NCBI RefSeq assembly: GCF_008329715.1
Contig: NZ_VTSR01000005.1
Location: 642,512 to 706,511, forward strand
Direction: 5' to 3'
DNA length: 64,000 nucleotides
From: Gimesia chilikensis
Lineage (GTDB): Bacteria > Planctomycetota > Planctomycetia > Planctomycetales > Planctomycetaceae
The notes beneath the pieces are model-generated. The model was not told the DNA's origin. It was given only the letters and a program-made list of their open reading frames with translations, and did no database searches. Positions 19,583 to 28,805 of this stretch are shown here, one piece after another. A program made the position numbers and the translations under genes. The first letter of the stretch is position 1, and every line of letters starts with the position of its first letter.

Positions 19583-20164
19583 ATGGCAGCAAAATCAATT
19601 CTGTTTTTAGCCGGCGATTATGTCGAGGACTACGAAATCATGGTGCCTTTCCAGGCGCTGACGATGGTCGGTTACCAGGTCGACGTTGTCTGTCCGGATA
19701 AAAAAGCAGGGGACATCATCCGGACTTCGATCCACGACTTCGAAGGGGATCAGACGTATTCCGAAAAACGGGGACACAACTTCACCCTGAATGCGACTTT
19801 CTCAGAGGTCAATCCCGACGATTACACCGGTCTCTTGATTCCCGGCGGACGGGCTCCCGAATACATTCGTCTCAATGAGCGCGTACTTGAAATCACGCGC
19901 AGCTTCTTCGAAGCCGACAAACCGGTGGCCGCCGTCTGTCACGGGCTGCAACTGCTGGCAGCGGCGGGAGTACTCAAAGATCGCAGCTGTACTGCGTATC
20001 CTGCCTGCGGACCTGAAGTGAATCTGGCAGGTGGAACTTATGTGGAAACAGCCATTGATGGCGTGCACGTGGATGGAAACCTGGTTTCATCGCCTGCCTG
20101 GCCCGCTCATCCGCAGTGGCTGGCTGCTTTCCTGAAGGTACTGGGAACAAAAATCGAACTCTGA
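19583..20164 (+). CDS. DJ-1/PfpI family protein
   Basis: 193 residues. The nucleophile elbow is [14 protein letters not shown] with the conserved Cys-His. [16 protein letters not shown] supplies the conserved Glu/Gly region. The family covers glyoxalase-type and protease-like stress proteins; which activity applies cannot be told. ATG 19583 is preceded by GGGAG. It starts a row with DUF423 and a dipeptidase. Confidence 0.85.
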   Translation: MAAKSILFLAGDYVEDYEIMVPFQALTMVGYQVDVVCPDKKAGDIIRTSIHDFEGDQTYSEKRGHNFTLNATFSEVNPDDYTGLLIPGGRAPEYIRLNERVLEITRSFFEADKPVAAVCHGLQLLAAAGVLKDRSCTAYPACGPEVNLAGGTYVETAIDGVHVDGNLVSSPAWPAHPQWLAAFLKVLGTKIEL

Positions 20165-20214
20165 TGTTCGTCAGCCGAACTGGCTATCATACAATTAATT
20201 CTGGAGACAAACTG

Positions 20215-20700
20215 ATGTCCTGCTGCTCTCTTAACTGGTCGACAATTGGCGCGGCCCTGGGTGGACTGGCCGTCATTCTAGGCGCCTTCGCTGCGCATGG
20301 AATCGATGGTTACTTTGCAGAAAAATATGCGGGCCAGGTAAAAACGGTGACCGGCGTCGAAGTGCCCGCTGCCCAGAAATACCTGAACGACTTCAAAACC
20401 GGCGCACAGTACCAGATGTACCATTCACTGGCGCTGCTGGCCGTTGGTTTTGCAGGTGTGACTTCGCGAAAACAGAAGCTGCTCAACATTGCCGGCTGGT
20501 GTTTTCTGCTGGGAATCATTTTTTTCTCCGGCAGTCTTTACGTTTTAACCTTAAGCGGTCAAACTTTCTGGGGAGCGATCGCGCCCATCGGGGGCACACT
20601 GTTGATTGTAGGCTGGTTTTCACTTGCGGCAGGCGTCTGTTCCTGTGGCGGTGGCTCAACAATTGAAACAGACGGCCCTGAGACTCCTGCCTCGACCTGA
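20215..20700 (+). CDS. DUF423 membrane protein
   Basis: 161 residues from ATG 20215 after CTGGAGA. Four predicted transmembrane helices; LGAFAAHGI near the N-terminus and YHSLALLAVG, LYVLTLSG are the DUF423 pattern. The family usually has about 125 residues; this one carries an inserted segment (about 28-55) and a polar tail. The function of the family is unknown. An upstream frame extension to 20116 overlaps the DJ-1 gene and is unlikely. Confidence 0.8.
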   Translation: MSCCSLNWSTIGAALGGLAVILGAFAAHGIDGYFAEKYAGQVKTVTGVEVPAAQKYLNDFKTGAQYQMYHSLALLAVGFAGVTSRKQKLLNIAGWCFLLGIIFFSGSLYVLTLSGQTFWGAIAPIGGTLLIVGWFSLAAGVCSCGGGSTIETDGPETPAST

Positions 20701-20777
20701 AGCCGCCTCTGCGTGGCTCTGACTTATCATGATGACCGAACCTGGTCATCCCTACCTACATTCAGGATAGAACATTC

Positions 20778-21860
20778 ATGCTGATTTTTGACGCCCACCT
20801 TGATATGGCCTGGAATGCCTGTGAATGGAACCGTGACCTGGAACTACCGGTCAGCGAAATTCGTAAATTTGAACGACAGTTCGAAAACATTATTCCCGGC
20901 GAAGCCACGGTTTCCTGGCATGCACTTCGCAAAGGGGGCGTGGGAATGACCATCTCCACGTTGCTGCCCCGCCTGCACCGCAAGGATGCGGCACTGACAC
21001 ATTATCAGTCCCGCGAAGCCGCCTATGGGGTCGCCATGGGACAGCTGGCCTATTATCGAGCCATGGTGGAGAAGGGGGTTCTGCGGGAAATTCCAGACAG
21101 TAATACACTGAAAAGTCACGTCGAGGAGTGGGAAGCCAACGAGGCAGCTGCCCGCGAAGAAGGCAGCACGATTCCCATCGGGTTCATTCTGAGTATGGAA
21201 GGGGCTCCGCCGATCCTCTCACCCGGTCAGATCGAACACTGGTTCGATGCCGGCCTGCGGATTCTGGGCCCCGCACATTATGGCCCTGGTCCGTACTGCT
21301 ACGGAACGGGCAGTACCGGTGGTCTCAAAGAGGAAGGCCCCGCACTGTTGAAAGAGATGGATCGGGTCGGCATGTTGCTGGACGTAACCCACCTGGCTGA
21401 TCAGTCCTTCTGGGAAGCTCTGGAGATTTTCCAGGGACCTGTGCTGGCCAGTCATCATAACTGCCGTGCGCTGGTGGATGCGGATCGTCAGCTGACCGAT
21501 GACCAGATCAAAGCCCTGATCGAACGTGGAGCCGTCATTGGCTGTGCTTTCGATAACTGGATGATCAAACCAGGCTGGACAATCGGCGTTTCTGACCCCA
21601 AGACGACCTCCGTCGAAGATATCGCCAACCATACCGACCACATCTGTCAGCTGGCAGGTAATGCAAAGCATTGCGGGATGGGAACTGACCTCGACGGTGG
21701 TTTCGGCAAAGAACAGACGCCACACGATCTGGATACGATTGCGGACCTTGAGATGTACGCCAGTATCCTGGAAAAGCGGGGCTACAGCGAGGCGGACGTC
21801 AAAGGCATTATGTCGCAGAACTTTATCGATTTCTTCCTGAAAGCACTGCCAGCCGGCTAA
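20778..21860 (+). CDS. Membrane dipeptidase (M19 family)
   Basis: 360 residues. Metal ligands fit M19: DAHLDMAWN (HxD), the bridging Glu in LSMEGAPP, LASHHNCRAL, and GMGTDLDGGFG. M19 enzymes hydrolyse dipeptides, including D-residue-containing ones. No signal peptide is seen, so it is probably cytoplasmic. It ends just before a strong terminator. Confidence 0.88.
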   Translation: MLIFDAHLDMAWNACEWNRDLELPVSEIRKFERQFENIIPGEATVSWHALRKGGVGMTISTLLPRLHRKDAALTHYQSREAAYGVAMGQLAYYRAMVEKGVLREIPDSNTLKSHVEEWEANEAAAREEGSTIPIGFILSMEGAPPILSPGQIEHWFDAGLRILGPAHYGPGPYCYGTGSTGGLKEEGPALLKEMDRVGMLLDVTHLADQSFWEALEIFQGPVLASHHNCRALVDADRQLTDDQIKALIERGAVIGCAFDNWMIKPGWTIGVSDPKTTSVEDIANHTDHICQLAGNAKHCGMGTDLDGGFGKEQTPHDLDTIADLEMYASILEKRGYSEADVKGIMSQNFIDFFLKALPAG

Positions 21861-21887
21861 ATTCCGACATTAATCGAACAAAACAAG

Positions 21888-21930
21888 ACGCCGTATCCCT
21901 CTATGTCATAGCAGGATACGGCGTTTTTCT
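21888..21930 (+). terminator. Rho-independent terminator
   Basis: Perfect 11-bp stem (ACGCCGTATCC with GGATACGGCGT), 15-base loop, then a TTTTTCTTTT tract. It lies 28 bases after the dipeptidase stop. Confidence 0.92.
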
Positions 21931-22062
21931 TTTACCGCGTCAAAACTTTTGAAAAACGGTCAATAATCGATTTTCTCCAGCGAATCACTCTTTGTAACGT
22001 GGCCGATCGGTTTGGCCTACGGTTCCGAATCGAACATATCTTGGAGTGAGGGAGTCTGGACA

Positions 22063-22869
22063 ATGTTATTTTTTGGCAAGAAAATCTTGATAGGTGCTGC
22101 AGTGCTGGCCACGCTGGGAACCTTCGTCTTTGGCCGTGATGTTGTGAGCTACATGAAGACGGCCGGCAATTCGGTACGGGAAGCTGTGAAATCGGAAGTT
22201 CCCGTCGATTTTGAAGTCGAACGTGCCCGTAAGATGGTAGAAGATCTGGTCCCGGATATCCGGCGTTGCATGCACGTGATCGCTGAGCAGCAGGTGGATG
22301 TAGAAACCCTGCAACAGGAAATGCATGACTCAGAGCTGGCGATGAAACAGCAGAAAGAGGCCATGTTCACGCTGCGGTCTGACCTGGAGTCGAACGACAC
22401 AGAGTTCGTTTATGCGAGTCGGACTTATTCCAAGGATGACATTCGCAATGACCTGGCACAACGGTTTGATCGTTTTAAGGTTGCTTCCGATACCCTGAAA
22501 CGCAACCAGCAGATTTTGAAAGCCCGCGAAAAAGCACTGGATGCCAATCGCGAAAAGCTGGAAAACATGCTGTCTGCCAAGATGGACCTGGAAGTACAGA
22601 TCGAACAGCTGGAAGCACGTCTCAAATCAGTTCAGGCTGCGGAAACGGTCAGCAATCTTCAGATCGACAACTCACAGCTCACGCGAGCCAAAGGTCTGAT
22701 CCGCGATCTGAATAAGCAGCTGGACGTCAAAGAGAAGCTGCTGGACGCCGAAGGCAAGTTCACCGGTCTGATTCCCGTCGACACTAAAGTGGAAGAAAAA
22801 CGGGATGTCGTAAAGCAGATGGATGAATACTTCAAACTGAAGTCCGGCGACAAAGTCGTTGCACAATAA
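22063..22869 (+). CDS. Membrane-anchored coiled-coil protein
   Basis: 268 residues. ATG 22063 has GGAGTGAGGGAG upstream. One N-terminal hydrophobic anchor (KILIGAAVLATLGTFVFG) is followed by almost continuous heptads from about residue 60 to 240 (QQQVDVETLQQEM, REKLENMLSAKMDLEVQIEQLE). Length and layout loosely resemble PspA-like proteins, but no specific motif supports that. It precedes the FHA/kinase/sigma group and may belong to envelope signalling. Confidence 0.6.
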   Translation: MLFFGKKILIGAAVLATLGTFVFGRDVVSYMKTAGNSVREAVKSEVPVDFEVERARKMVEDLVPDIRRCMHVIAEQQVDVETLQQEMHDSELAMKQQKEAMFTLRSDLESNDTEFVYASRTYSKDDIRNDLAQRFDRFKVASDTLKRNQQILKAREKALDANREKLENMLSAKMDLEVQIEQLEARLKSVQAAETVSNLQIDNSQLTRAKGLIRDLNKQLDVKEKLLDAEGKFTGLIPVDTKVEEKRDVVKQMDEYFKLKSGDKVVAQ

Positions 22870-22902
22870 TCGCTGTGTGATCGTAGCGAACCATAGGCGC
22901 GA

Positions 22903-22948
22903 GGGGGTGGCAGGCAGGATTTGTTGTAAAACAAGACTGCCTGCCCCC
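22903..22948. repeat. Inverted repeat (REP-like or weak terminator)
   Basis: GGGGGTGGCAGGCAG (22903-22917) pairs with CTGCCTGCCCCC (22937-22948) across a 19-base AT-rich loop. No T-tract follows on either strand, so a repetitive extragenic palindrome is as likely as a terminator. Confidence 0.6.
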
Positions 22949-23086
22949 GTTGCCTGGTTTGAAAAACAGTAAATACCGCAGTAAAAACAGGATTCTTTCG
23001 CACAATTCGTTTTCTAATCCGTTAAAATGAGAGGGTAACCGGACCGCCGGTTCCTGACACATCCGCGCTTTCCCAGGGGAATTTCA

Positions 23087-23755
23087 TTGGGCTTCTTTTC
23101 TCCCACATCCAGAGACGACCGGCAGTCTGCTGCCCCCACTGATGCGGGTACGAATTACCTGCTGTGGATTGACGGAGTCGGCACCTGGCTGGTTTATCTG
23201 CAGGAGACCCTGCGAATCGGGGGCCCGGGGAAACCAGGTTCCAGCAGCCCACTACGTTCTGAATGGGCTGATCTGGCCTTACTGTCGAACCTGTCGCGAC
23301 ACCATGCAACGATTACCCGTTCCGGAGAAAGTTACTATCTGGAAGCCCATGCGCCGGTACTGTGCCAGGAACACCCCGTCAACGACCGGGTCTTGCTGTC
23401 GGACCGGGCGACGCTTAAACTGAATCAGGACACCATCCTGTCATTTACCCAGCCAACCGCGCTCAGCACATCTGCCTGTCTGGAGTTCACCAGTTTCCAT
23501 CAGCCCCAGCAACGGCTGGATGGAATCGTACTGATGGCCGACAACTGCCTGCTGGGCGCTACCGGAGAAAATCATATTGTCTGTAAGAACTGGCCGGGAT
23601 CAGTCGTGATTTACCGCCAGGGAGACCAGGTCCTCTGTCGTTCGCGACAGGAGATCTATGTGAATGAGGAGCCTGCCTCACAGGGAGCCGTTTTAACCCC
23701 GGGTTGCCTGGTGAGTGGTCCTGAACTTCGCTTTCGCTGGGAGGTTATTGTTTAA
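23087..23755 (+). CDS. FHA domain protein
   Basis: 222 residues from TTG 23087 preceded by AGGGG; no in-frame ATG precedes the domain. The FHA core is seen in ETLRIGGPG, LLSNLSRHHATITRSG and YYLEAHAPV, with the conserved Ser-Arg-His. The second half repeats a beta-rich, FHA-like layout (GATGENHIVCKNWPGSV, IYVNEEP). FHA domains bind phosphothreonine, consistent with the Ser/Thr kinase two genes on. Confidence 0.75.
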   Translation: MGFFSPTSRDDRQSAAPTDAGTNYLLWIDGVGTWLVYLQETLRIGGPGKPGSSSPLRSEWADLALLSNLSRHHATITRSGESYYLEAHAPVLCQEHPVNDRVLLSDRATLKLNQDTILSFTQPTALSTSACLEFTSFHQPQQRLDGIVLMADNCLLGATGENHIVCKNWPGSVVIYRQGDQVLCRSRQEIYVNEEPASQGAVLTPGCLVSGPELRFRWEVIV

Positions 23756-23796
23756 TCTGCTTCGGGGTTGTCTCGCGTAACAACACAGTTTGTACT

Positions 23797-24036
23797 ATGG
23801 AAATCGGCATCATGTTCTCAATCATAAGTCTCATTCTATTTTTATTCTCACTGGCCTTTACGGTCCTTTATTTTGTGTTCTGGATCTGGATGCTGATTGA
23901 CTGCCTGAAATACGAGCCCTCAGAGGGAAATGATAAAATTATCTGGGCCGTTGTGATTATTCTCCTGCAGGCACTGGGAGCCTTGCTGTACTACATTGTG
24001 CGTCGACCGGAACGAATTAAGCAGACGGGGCAGTAA
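23797..24036 (+). CDS. Small PLDc_N-like membrane protein
   Basis: 79 residues, two transmembrane helices. FWIWMLIDCLKYEP and KIIWAVVIILLQALGALLYYIVRR follow the pattern of the phospholipase D N-terminal (PLDc_N) domain, which occurs alone in many small proteins. The role is unknown. It sits between the FHA and kinase genes. Confidence 0.7.
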   Translation: MEIGIMFSIISLILFLFSLAFTVLYFVFWIWMLIDCLKYEPSEGNDKIIWAVVIILLQALGALLYYIVRRPERIKQTGQ

Positions 24037-24144
24037 AACTTACGAAAAACTATGAACCAGGATGACTTTGTGAACGTTATTCAAACAGAGTCATTAGAAA
24101 CAGTACCGTACAACAACAACGTTGTTTAACGGATGGAAGCGGCC

Positions 24145-26133
24145 ATGAAATTCACCTTCGCACCAGAATCAAAGCCTCTTGAAGGATTTACGATCAAACG
24201 CGCCATCGATCGGGGCGGATTTGGTGAGGTGTACTACGCCCTGACCGATTCCGGTAAAGAGGTTGCCTTAAAACTGCTGCAGCAGAACATGGACGTCGAA
24301 CTGCGGGGAGTCACACAGTGCCTGAATCTCAAACATCCCAACCTGGTAACCATCTTTGATGTCAAAACGGACCGGGACGGCGATCACTGGGTGGTGATGG
24401 AATACGTCTCGGGCCAGGGACTGGACAAGGCCCTGCAACAGTATCCCGACGGCATGCCGATGGAACAGGTCCGGTATTGGCTCTCCGGAATTTCTGAAGG
24501 CCTGTCGTATCTGCACAGCCGCGGTCTCGTACACCGGGATTTGAAACCGTCTAACGTTTTTCGGGATGGCGAGATCATCAAAGTCGGTGACGTGGGTCTG
24601 TCCAAGTTTATTACCCACAGCCGCCGCAGCGCAAATACGCAGAGCGTGGGCACAGTGCACTACATGGCGCCTGAAGTCGCACGAGGGCGTTACGGGAAGG
24701 AAGTCGATGTCTACGCGGCAGGTGTCCTGGTTTACGAGATGGTAACCGGCGTCGTTCCCTTCGACGGGGAATCGACGGCAGAGATTCTGATGAAACATCT
24801 CTCTGAGAAGCCGGATCTCAGTCGTCTGCCTGCTCACCTGAGAGCCGTTGTGGGACGGGCTCTGGAAAAAGATCCACAGCAGCGAATCTCTGACATCAAA
24901 CAATTCAAACGCGAATTCGAGCGAGCTCTGTTCCAACGCGACACTGTTACGGAAATTCCCAATGACTCTTTCGAATACGAAGCAGTCAATGAGCAGCCTT
25001 CCAGAGTCACGGATTCTAACATAGCGCAATCAGACAAACACTGGGCATACAGCCTGCTGTTACTGCCGGCCATTCTACTGATCGTGATGCTCGCTTTTGG
25101 ACTGCTCATGGCCGTGGTGGGAGTTTTCGCCGGTGCGCCGCTCTTCGCGTCGGGAATTTTGATCTGTGCTTTTTGTGGCGGACTTCTGCTTACCGCGGGT
25201 TCAAGTCGAATGCTCTTCTCCGGACTGTTTAGCGCCATCGTGAAAGGGCCTCCCCCGATCAGCGATCTCTGGGATAAACAGCCCACACAGCAGAATCAGG
25301 CCGAAGCCCAGGCTTATCGCGAACAGGTTCTGCAGGAGACACAGATCATCCGCGAGCGGGAACAACAGAAGGCAGATGCAGAACGTCGGCGGGTCCGCGA
25401 ACAGCACCGTCGTAAACCGCGTTTTTCCAGAAACCTGACGCCGCTGACGCCCCGTTCGGTGTCCCGGCGCGCTCGAACATATGATATCTGCAATTCCATC
25501 GTCAAAGCAGTCGTCTGCACTTTGGTCATCACAGCTGGAGTGGTCTGCTTCACCGATGGACGTATCGCTAACGGCTTCTGGAGTGGCACCGATCTGGCCC
25601 CCTTTGGACTGCTTACTTTCGGTACGTTGATCGCTGCCTGGGGTGCGTTACTGGTAGCCAAGCTCACGGAAGGCAAGTCGTTCGATCAGAGTACGCGTCG
25701 GATTATCTGGCTGGGTGCGGGCGTCGTCGTCGGCTCACTGATCTATCTGTTGCAGACCGAACTGTTACTGACCGACCTGCCGAGTTCTCGAGGAATGTAT
25801 CTGGGATTAAAACCCCTGTTCAACGTGATTGGACCTTATTCTCTGGTGCTGCCGAATGGACAACCTACGTTGATTTCCTACGTCGTGTTCTTCGGGTTGC
25901 TGTTCTGTTTCCGTCGCTGGTGGTGGCACGCTGATGCCTTCCGCCCGCGAAAATTCAGAGTCCGTTCTGTCCTGCTGACGGTTTTCGTGGCTTACGTCAT
26001 CACAGCCATCTGGGCCTTCCCGGTTGTAATGGGGCTGACCTGGGCCGCGATTATTTCCAGTGTCGTCCAGTTGTCTGCTTCCTGGATCCATCCCGATCAG
26101 CGTGCGATTGAAATGCAGGAGGTACAGACATGA
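24145..26133 (+). CDS. Membrane Ser/Thr protein kinase
   Basis: 662 residues from ATG 24145 (after GGAAG; ATG 24133 is also possible). The Hanks-type kinase domain spans residues 10-265: glycine loop DRGGFGEVYYA, VALKLL lysine, catalytic loop HRDLKPSN and MAPEVARGRYG. The metal-binding triplet is DVG, not DFG, a tolerated variant. Hydrophobic pairs follow (about 295-355), then a charged Q/R-rich helix and further membrane spans at 450-640. It may phosphorylate partners read by the FHA protein. The downstream gene overlaps by 4 bases. Confidence 0.88.
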   Translation: MKFTFAPESKPLEGFTIKRAIDRGGFGEVYYALTDSGKEVALKLLQQNMDVELRGVTQCLNLKHPNLVTIFDVKTDRDGDHWVVMEYVSGQGLDKALQQYPDGMPMEQVRYWLSGISEGLSYLHSRGLVHRDLKPSNVFRDGEIIKVGDVGLSKFITHSRRSANTQSVGTVHYMAPEVARGRYGKEVDVYAAGVLVYEMVTGVVPFDGESTAEILMKHLSEKPDLSRLPAHLRAVVGRALEKDPQQRISDIKQFKREFERALFQRDTVTEIPNDSFEYEAVNEQPSRVTDSNIAQSDKHWAYSLLLLPAILLIVMLAFGLLMAVVGVFAGAPLFASGILICAFCGGLLLTAGSSRMLFSGLFSAIVKGPPPISDLWDKQPTQQNQAEAQAYREQVLQETQIIREREQQKADAERRRVREQHRRKPRFSRNLTPLTPRSVSRRARTYDICNSIVKAVVCTLVITAGVVCFTDGRIANGFWSGTDLAPFGLLTFGTLIAAWGALLVAKLTEGKSFDQSTRRIIWLGAGVVVGSLIYLLQTELLLTDLPSSRGMYLGLKPLFNVIGPYSLVLPNGQPTLISYVVFFGLLFCFRRWWWHADAFRPRKFRVRSVLLTVFVAYVITAIWAFPVVMGLTWAAIISSVVQLSASWIHPDQRAIEMQEVQT

Positions 26134-26927
26134 GTCCCCAAGACAGTGTATCCATGAGTTTTATGGCTCTGATTTCCATTGCCGTAATCATTGCAGTTCT
26201 GAGTTTCCTGATGGTGAAATACAAAGCCCGGTTCCTTGCGATTGTGGGCGTTTGCCTCGTGGCATTTATTCCCGCTGTGCTGGCCGTGTCTTACGTCAGC
26301 ATGGAAAGTAATTCACAAGCGACTGTGGTACAGGGGACAACAGCAGTTGCCGTCAAAGCACCTGAGACACTGGTAGAGGAGTCATCGATTCCGCTGCCCG
26401 AACTGCCTTTAGTTGCACCTAAGCCGCATGACGCTCCCAAGGCTGACCAGCCTAAAAAAGCGGAACCGCTGCCCGAGTGGGTCAATTCCAGTCAGGAAGG
26501 TTCAGGAGGCATGAAGCAGGTCTTTCAATCAGGACTGTTTGCGACTCCGGCCGAAGCATTTCAGGATGCACTGGGGAGAGCACGTGTGAAATTCGAAGAA
26601 ACTCTTAGTGCAGAGCATCCACAGTACTCATCAGATGCCAGAACGCTCAGCCCGGAACTGGTCAGACAAGTCGCCATGCGGCGGAGCTATTACCAGACGA
26701 TCGAGCATGACTTTGGTGATGTCTTGAAATCGGGTGAATCTTTTAAGCAGGATATGTACCGTGCTTATGTGGAAGTCGAACTCTCTCCCTCAGTGAAGCA
26801 GACGTTTTATACGAAATGGAAACTGCAGGCGGGAAATCAGCGGGTGATCTGGCTGGGGGGCGCTTTTGCATTTGTGACGCTGCTCTGCCTGGGAACGACC
26901 GTGTATTTGAGAGCCTCGCATCAATAG
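26130..26927 (+). CDS. Membrane protein, unknown
   Basis: 265 residues starting in the kinase stop (ATGA overlap), so translationally coupled to it. Two N-terminal transmembrane segments (LISIAVIIAVLSFLMV and FLAIVGVCLVAFIPAVLAV), a proline-rich linker (LPELPLVAPKPHDAPK), a soluble domain and a C-terminal helix (VIWLGGAFAFVTLLCLGTTVYL). No family is recognised. Coupling suggests that it anchors or responds to the kinase. Confidence 0.6.
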   Translation: MSPQDSVSMSFMALISIAVIIAVLSFLMVKYKARFLAIVGVCLVAFIPAVLAVSYVSMESNSQATVVQGTTAVAVKAPETLVEESSIPLPELPLVAPKPHDAPKADQPKKAEPLPEWVNSSQEGSGGMKQVFQSGLFATPAEAFQDALGRARVKFEETLSAEHPQYSSDARTLSPELVRQVAMRRSYYQTIEHDFGDVLKSGESFKQDMYRAYVEVELSPSVKQTFYTKWKLQAGNQRVIWLGGAFAFVTLLCLGTTVYLRASHQ

Positions 26928-26984
26928 GCTACAATCCTGGCTGACTGAACTCTCTTCATTCCTGCGGAAATAGACGAAGCTCTC

Positions 26985-27629
26985 ATGCCGATTGACGAAG
27001 CCGATCAACTCCTCGTGTCACAAATCAGGCAAGGCGACTCTGACGCCTGGGCCGAGTTGATCGCGCGTTTTGAAGGTCGACTGCTGGCATTCGTCGACAG
27101 CCGCCTGCGGAATCGTGCCAGCAGCGAAGATGTCGTCCAGGAAACGTTCATGGGCTTTCTGATCAGTATTCCCAACTACGATGCGAATACGCCGCTGGAA
27201 TCATTTCTGTTCGCCATCGCCTCGCATAAGCTGACAGACCTGCTGCGAAAACAGGGACGACGCCCGACGATCCCCCTGTTCCCCCACGAAAACGGTGAGC
27301 GGGAAAGCTACCGGGAACCGGCAGGACGGACCCGTGTGGCTTCCAGTCTGGCACGGAGCAAGGAGCGTAAAAGCAAAGAAGAGCAGGTCATCAGCGAAAG
27401 CCTGTCGGATCTGATTCAGGGCTGGATCAAGAACGGCGAATTCGAGCGACTGGAGTGCATGGAGCAGTTGTTCGTCTCGGGCAGAGCGAATAAAGAAGTC
27501 GCTGCCACGCTGCAGATTACTGAGCAGGCGGTTGCCAATCATAAGCATTTTGTGGTCGGCAAACTGAAGGATGCCATCAAAACCGCCCAGATTCTCGATG
27601 CCGACCTGCAGGGACTGGGGCTGAATTGA
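26985..27629 (+). CDS. Sigma-70 family (ECF-like) factor
   Basis: 214 residues. Region 2: LIARFEGRLLAFVDSRLRN, SEDVVQETFMGFL and KLTDLLRKQGRRP. Region 4: LFVSGRANKEVAATLQITEQAVANHKHFVVGKL. It directs RNA polymerase to a stress or surface regulon. No anti-sigma gene is adjacent, but the kinase/FHA/membrane genes upstream make kinase control plausible, as known for other planctomycetal ECF groups. Confidence 0.82.
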   Translation: MPIDEADQLLVSQIRQGDSDAWAELIARFEGRLLAFVDSRLRNRASSEDVVQETFMGFLISIPNYDANTPLESFLFAIASHKLTDLLRKQGRRPTIPLFPHENGERESYREPAGRTRVASSLARSKERKSKEEQVISESLSDLIQGWIKNGEFERLECMEQLFVSGRANKEVAATLQITEQAVANHKHFVVGKLKDAIKTAQILDADLQGLGLN

Positions 27630-27645
27630 ATCTCGCTGGGCGCAG

Positions 27646-27684
27646 CAAAAAAACCTCATCCGAACATCCCGGACGAGGTTTTCA
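27646..27684. terminator. Bidirectional terminator
   Basis: An 11-bp stem with one mismatch (AACCTCATCCG / CGGACGAGGTT) flanked by an A8 run on the left and TTTTC on the right. It lies between the convergent sigma-factor and bL37-like genes. Confidence 0.8.
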
Positions 27685-27721
27685 TGTTTCTCGGGTCCGC
27701 AACTAACGCTGCGACATCAAC

Positions 27722-27820
27722 TTAGAACTTGATGTGCTTCCGTTTAGCCTTGCGTGCTTTGGCACTGGCAGGACGGCGACCGTGGTTTGCTTTTTTCAGT
27801 TTACGCTGTGTTTTAGCCAT
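27722..27820 (-). CDS. bL37-like small ribosomal protein
   Basis: 32 residues, extremely basic: MAKTQRKLKKANHGRRPASA then KARKAKRKHIKF. The LKKANHGRRP segment matches the short bL37-type ribosomal peptides that I recall from planctomycetes and actinobacteria. ATG at 27820 and TAA at 27722. Too short for routine gene calling. Family identity is from memory of the ANHGKRP signature. Confidence 0.7.
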   Translation of the reverse strand: MAKTQRKLKKANHGRRPASAKARKAKRKHIKF

Positions 27821-28127
27821 GACATTATCCTTCGATGGTCTTCAAATTATATGAATTAAGACCACACAATTACTGATGAGGTCTGCAGAATCTCTTTCGT
27901 AACGGGTCGGGTATTTTAGTCAAAGTATCGGATGAAAAAAAGCCATTCCACTGAAAATCAGAGACGCTTTACCGAAATCCTCCGGTTTTGACCCGTTTTT
28001 TAACCCGAAATCGACTGCATATCAGGCTGGGCATGTGGACTGGTGTTCCGTTTTCCGGTAGCATAGCCTGAACTAATTGAACACTGGACATAATAAAAGT
28101 AATCCCCGTTGATGACAGAGACCGTAT

Positions 28128-28793
28128 ATGCTGGCCAAGCTTTATACCTATTCCCTGTTTGGCATCGATGCCAGGCCGGTGGAAGTCGAAGTCGATATCT
28201 CGCCCGGCGCGCTGCCCAAGACGATTCTGGTCGGGCTGGCGGAAGCAGCCGTCAAAGAGAGCACTCACCGGATCGAACGTGCTCTGGTCAACAGCGGATA
28301 CAATCGTCCGATCGACCGGATTGTGATCAACCTCTCCCCGGCCGACCTCCCCAAAGATGCCGCTTCGTTTGATTTACCGATCGCCCTGGGATTGTTAACT
28401 GCCAGCGGACAGCTCTCTTCAGACCGATTCGAAGACTACGCCGCCGTGGGAGAACTGGCCCTGGATGGTACAATTCGCCCCATTCGGGGTGCTCTGTCGA
28501 TGGCACTCTCCGCCCGCGAGCAGGGAAAGCAGGGGCTGCTCGTCCCTGTCGAGAATGCCGATGAGGCAGCGGTTGTCGATGGTCTGGATGTCTACGCGGT
28601 CGGCACACTGGCCGAAGCGGTCGGCTTTTATACGGGAACACTGCCCATCGAACCGGTCGAGTTCAGCTGGGAAAACGCCCTCGAAGAACATGGCCAGTAC
28701 GACATCGACTACAGCGATGTGAAGGGACAGGAATACGCCAAACGCGCAATCACCGTCGCTGCCGCCGGCATGCATCATCTTCTCAAGTTGTAA
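28128..28793 (+). pseudogene. comM: comM (YifB Mg-chelatase-like ATPase), 5' part, interrupted
   Basis: Encodes the N-terminal 219 residues of the YifB/ComM family: LAKLYTYSLFGIDARPVEVEVD, then the ChlI-like domain with VGLAEAAVKES and INLSPADLPKDAASFDLPIA. It runs up to GMHHLL at the Walker A loop, then the frame enters the mobile element (K-L-stop). The 3' part is at 49521-50400. Joining 28128-28783 to 49521-50400 gives an uninterrupted 511-residue protein of normal family length with GMHHLLMIGSPGTGKT. In gammaproteobacteria ComM is a helicase aiding branch migration in transformation; here the role is unproven. Confidence 0.93.
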
Positions 28794-28805
28794 CCGGTTT
28801 ACCCT
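28782..28805. other. attL: CT core plus element arm
   Basis: Host codons CAT CAT CTT, then core CT (28782-28783), CAA, then arm GTTGTAACCGGTTTACCCT (28787-28805). The arm is the exact reverse complement of the arm at attR. The integrase stop codon (TGA, complement of 28783-28785) includes one core base. Confidence 0.88.
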
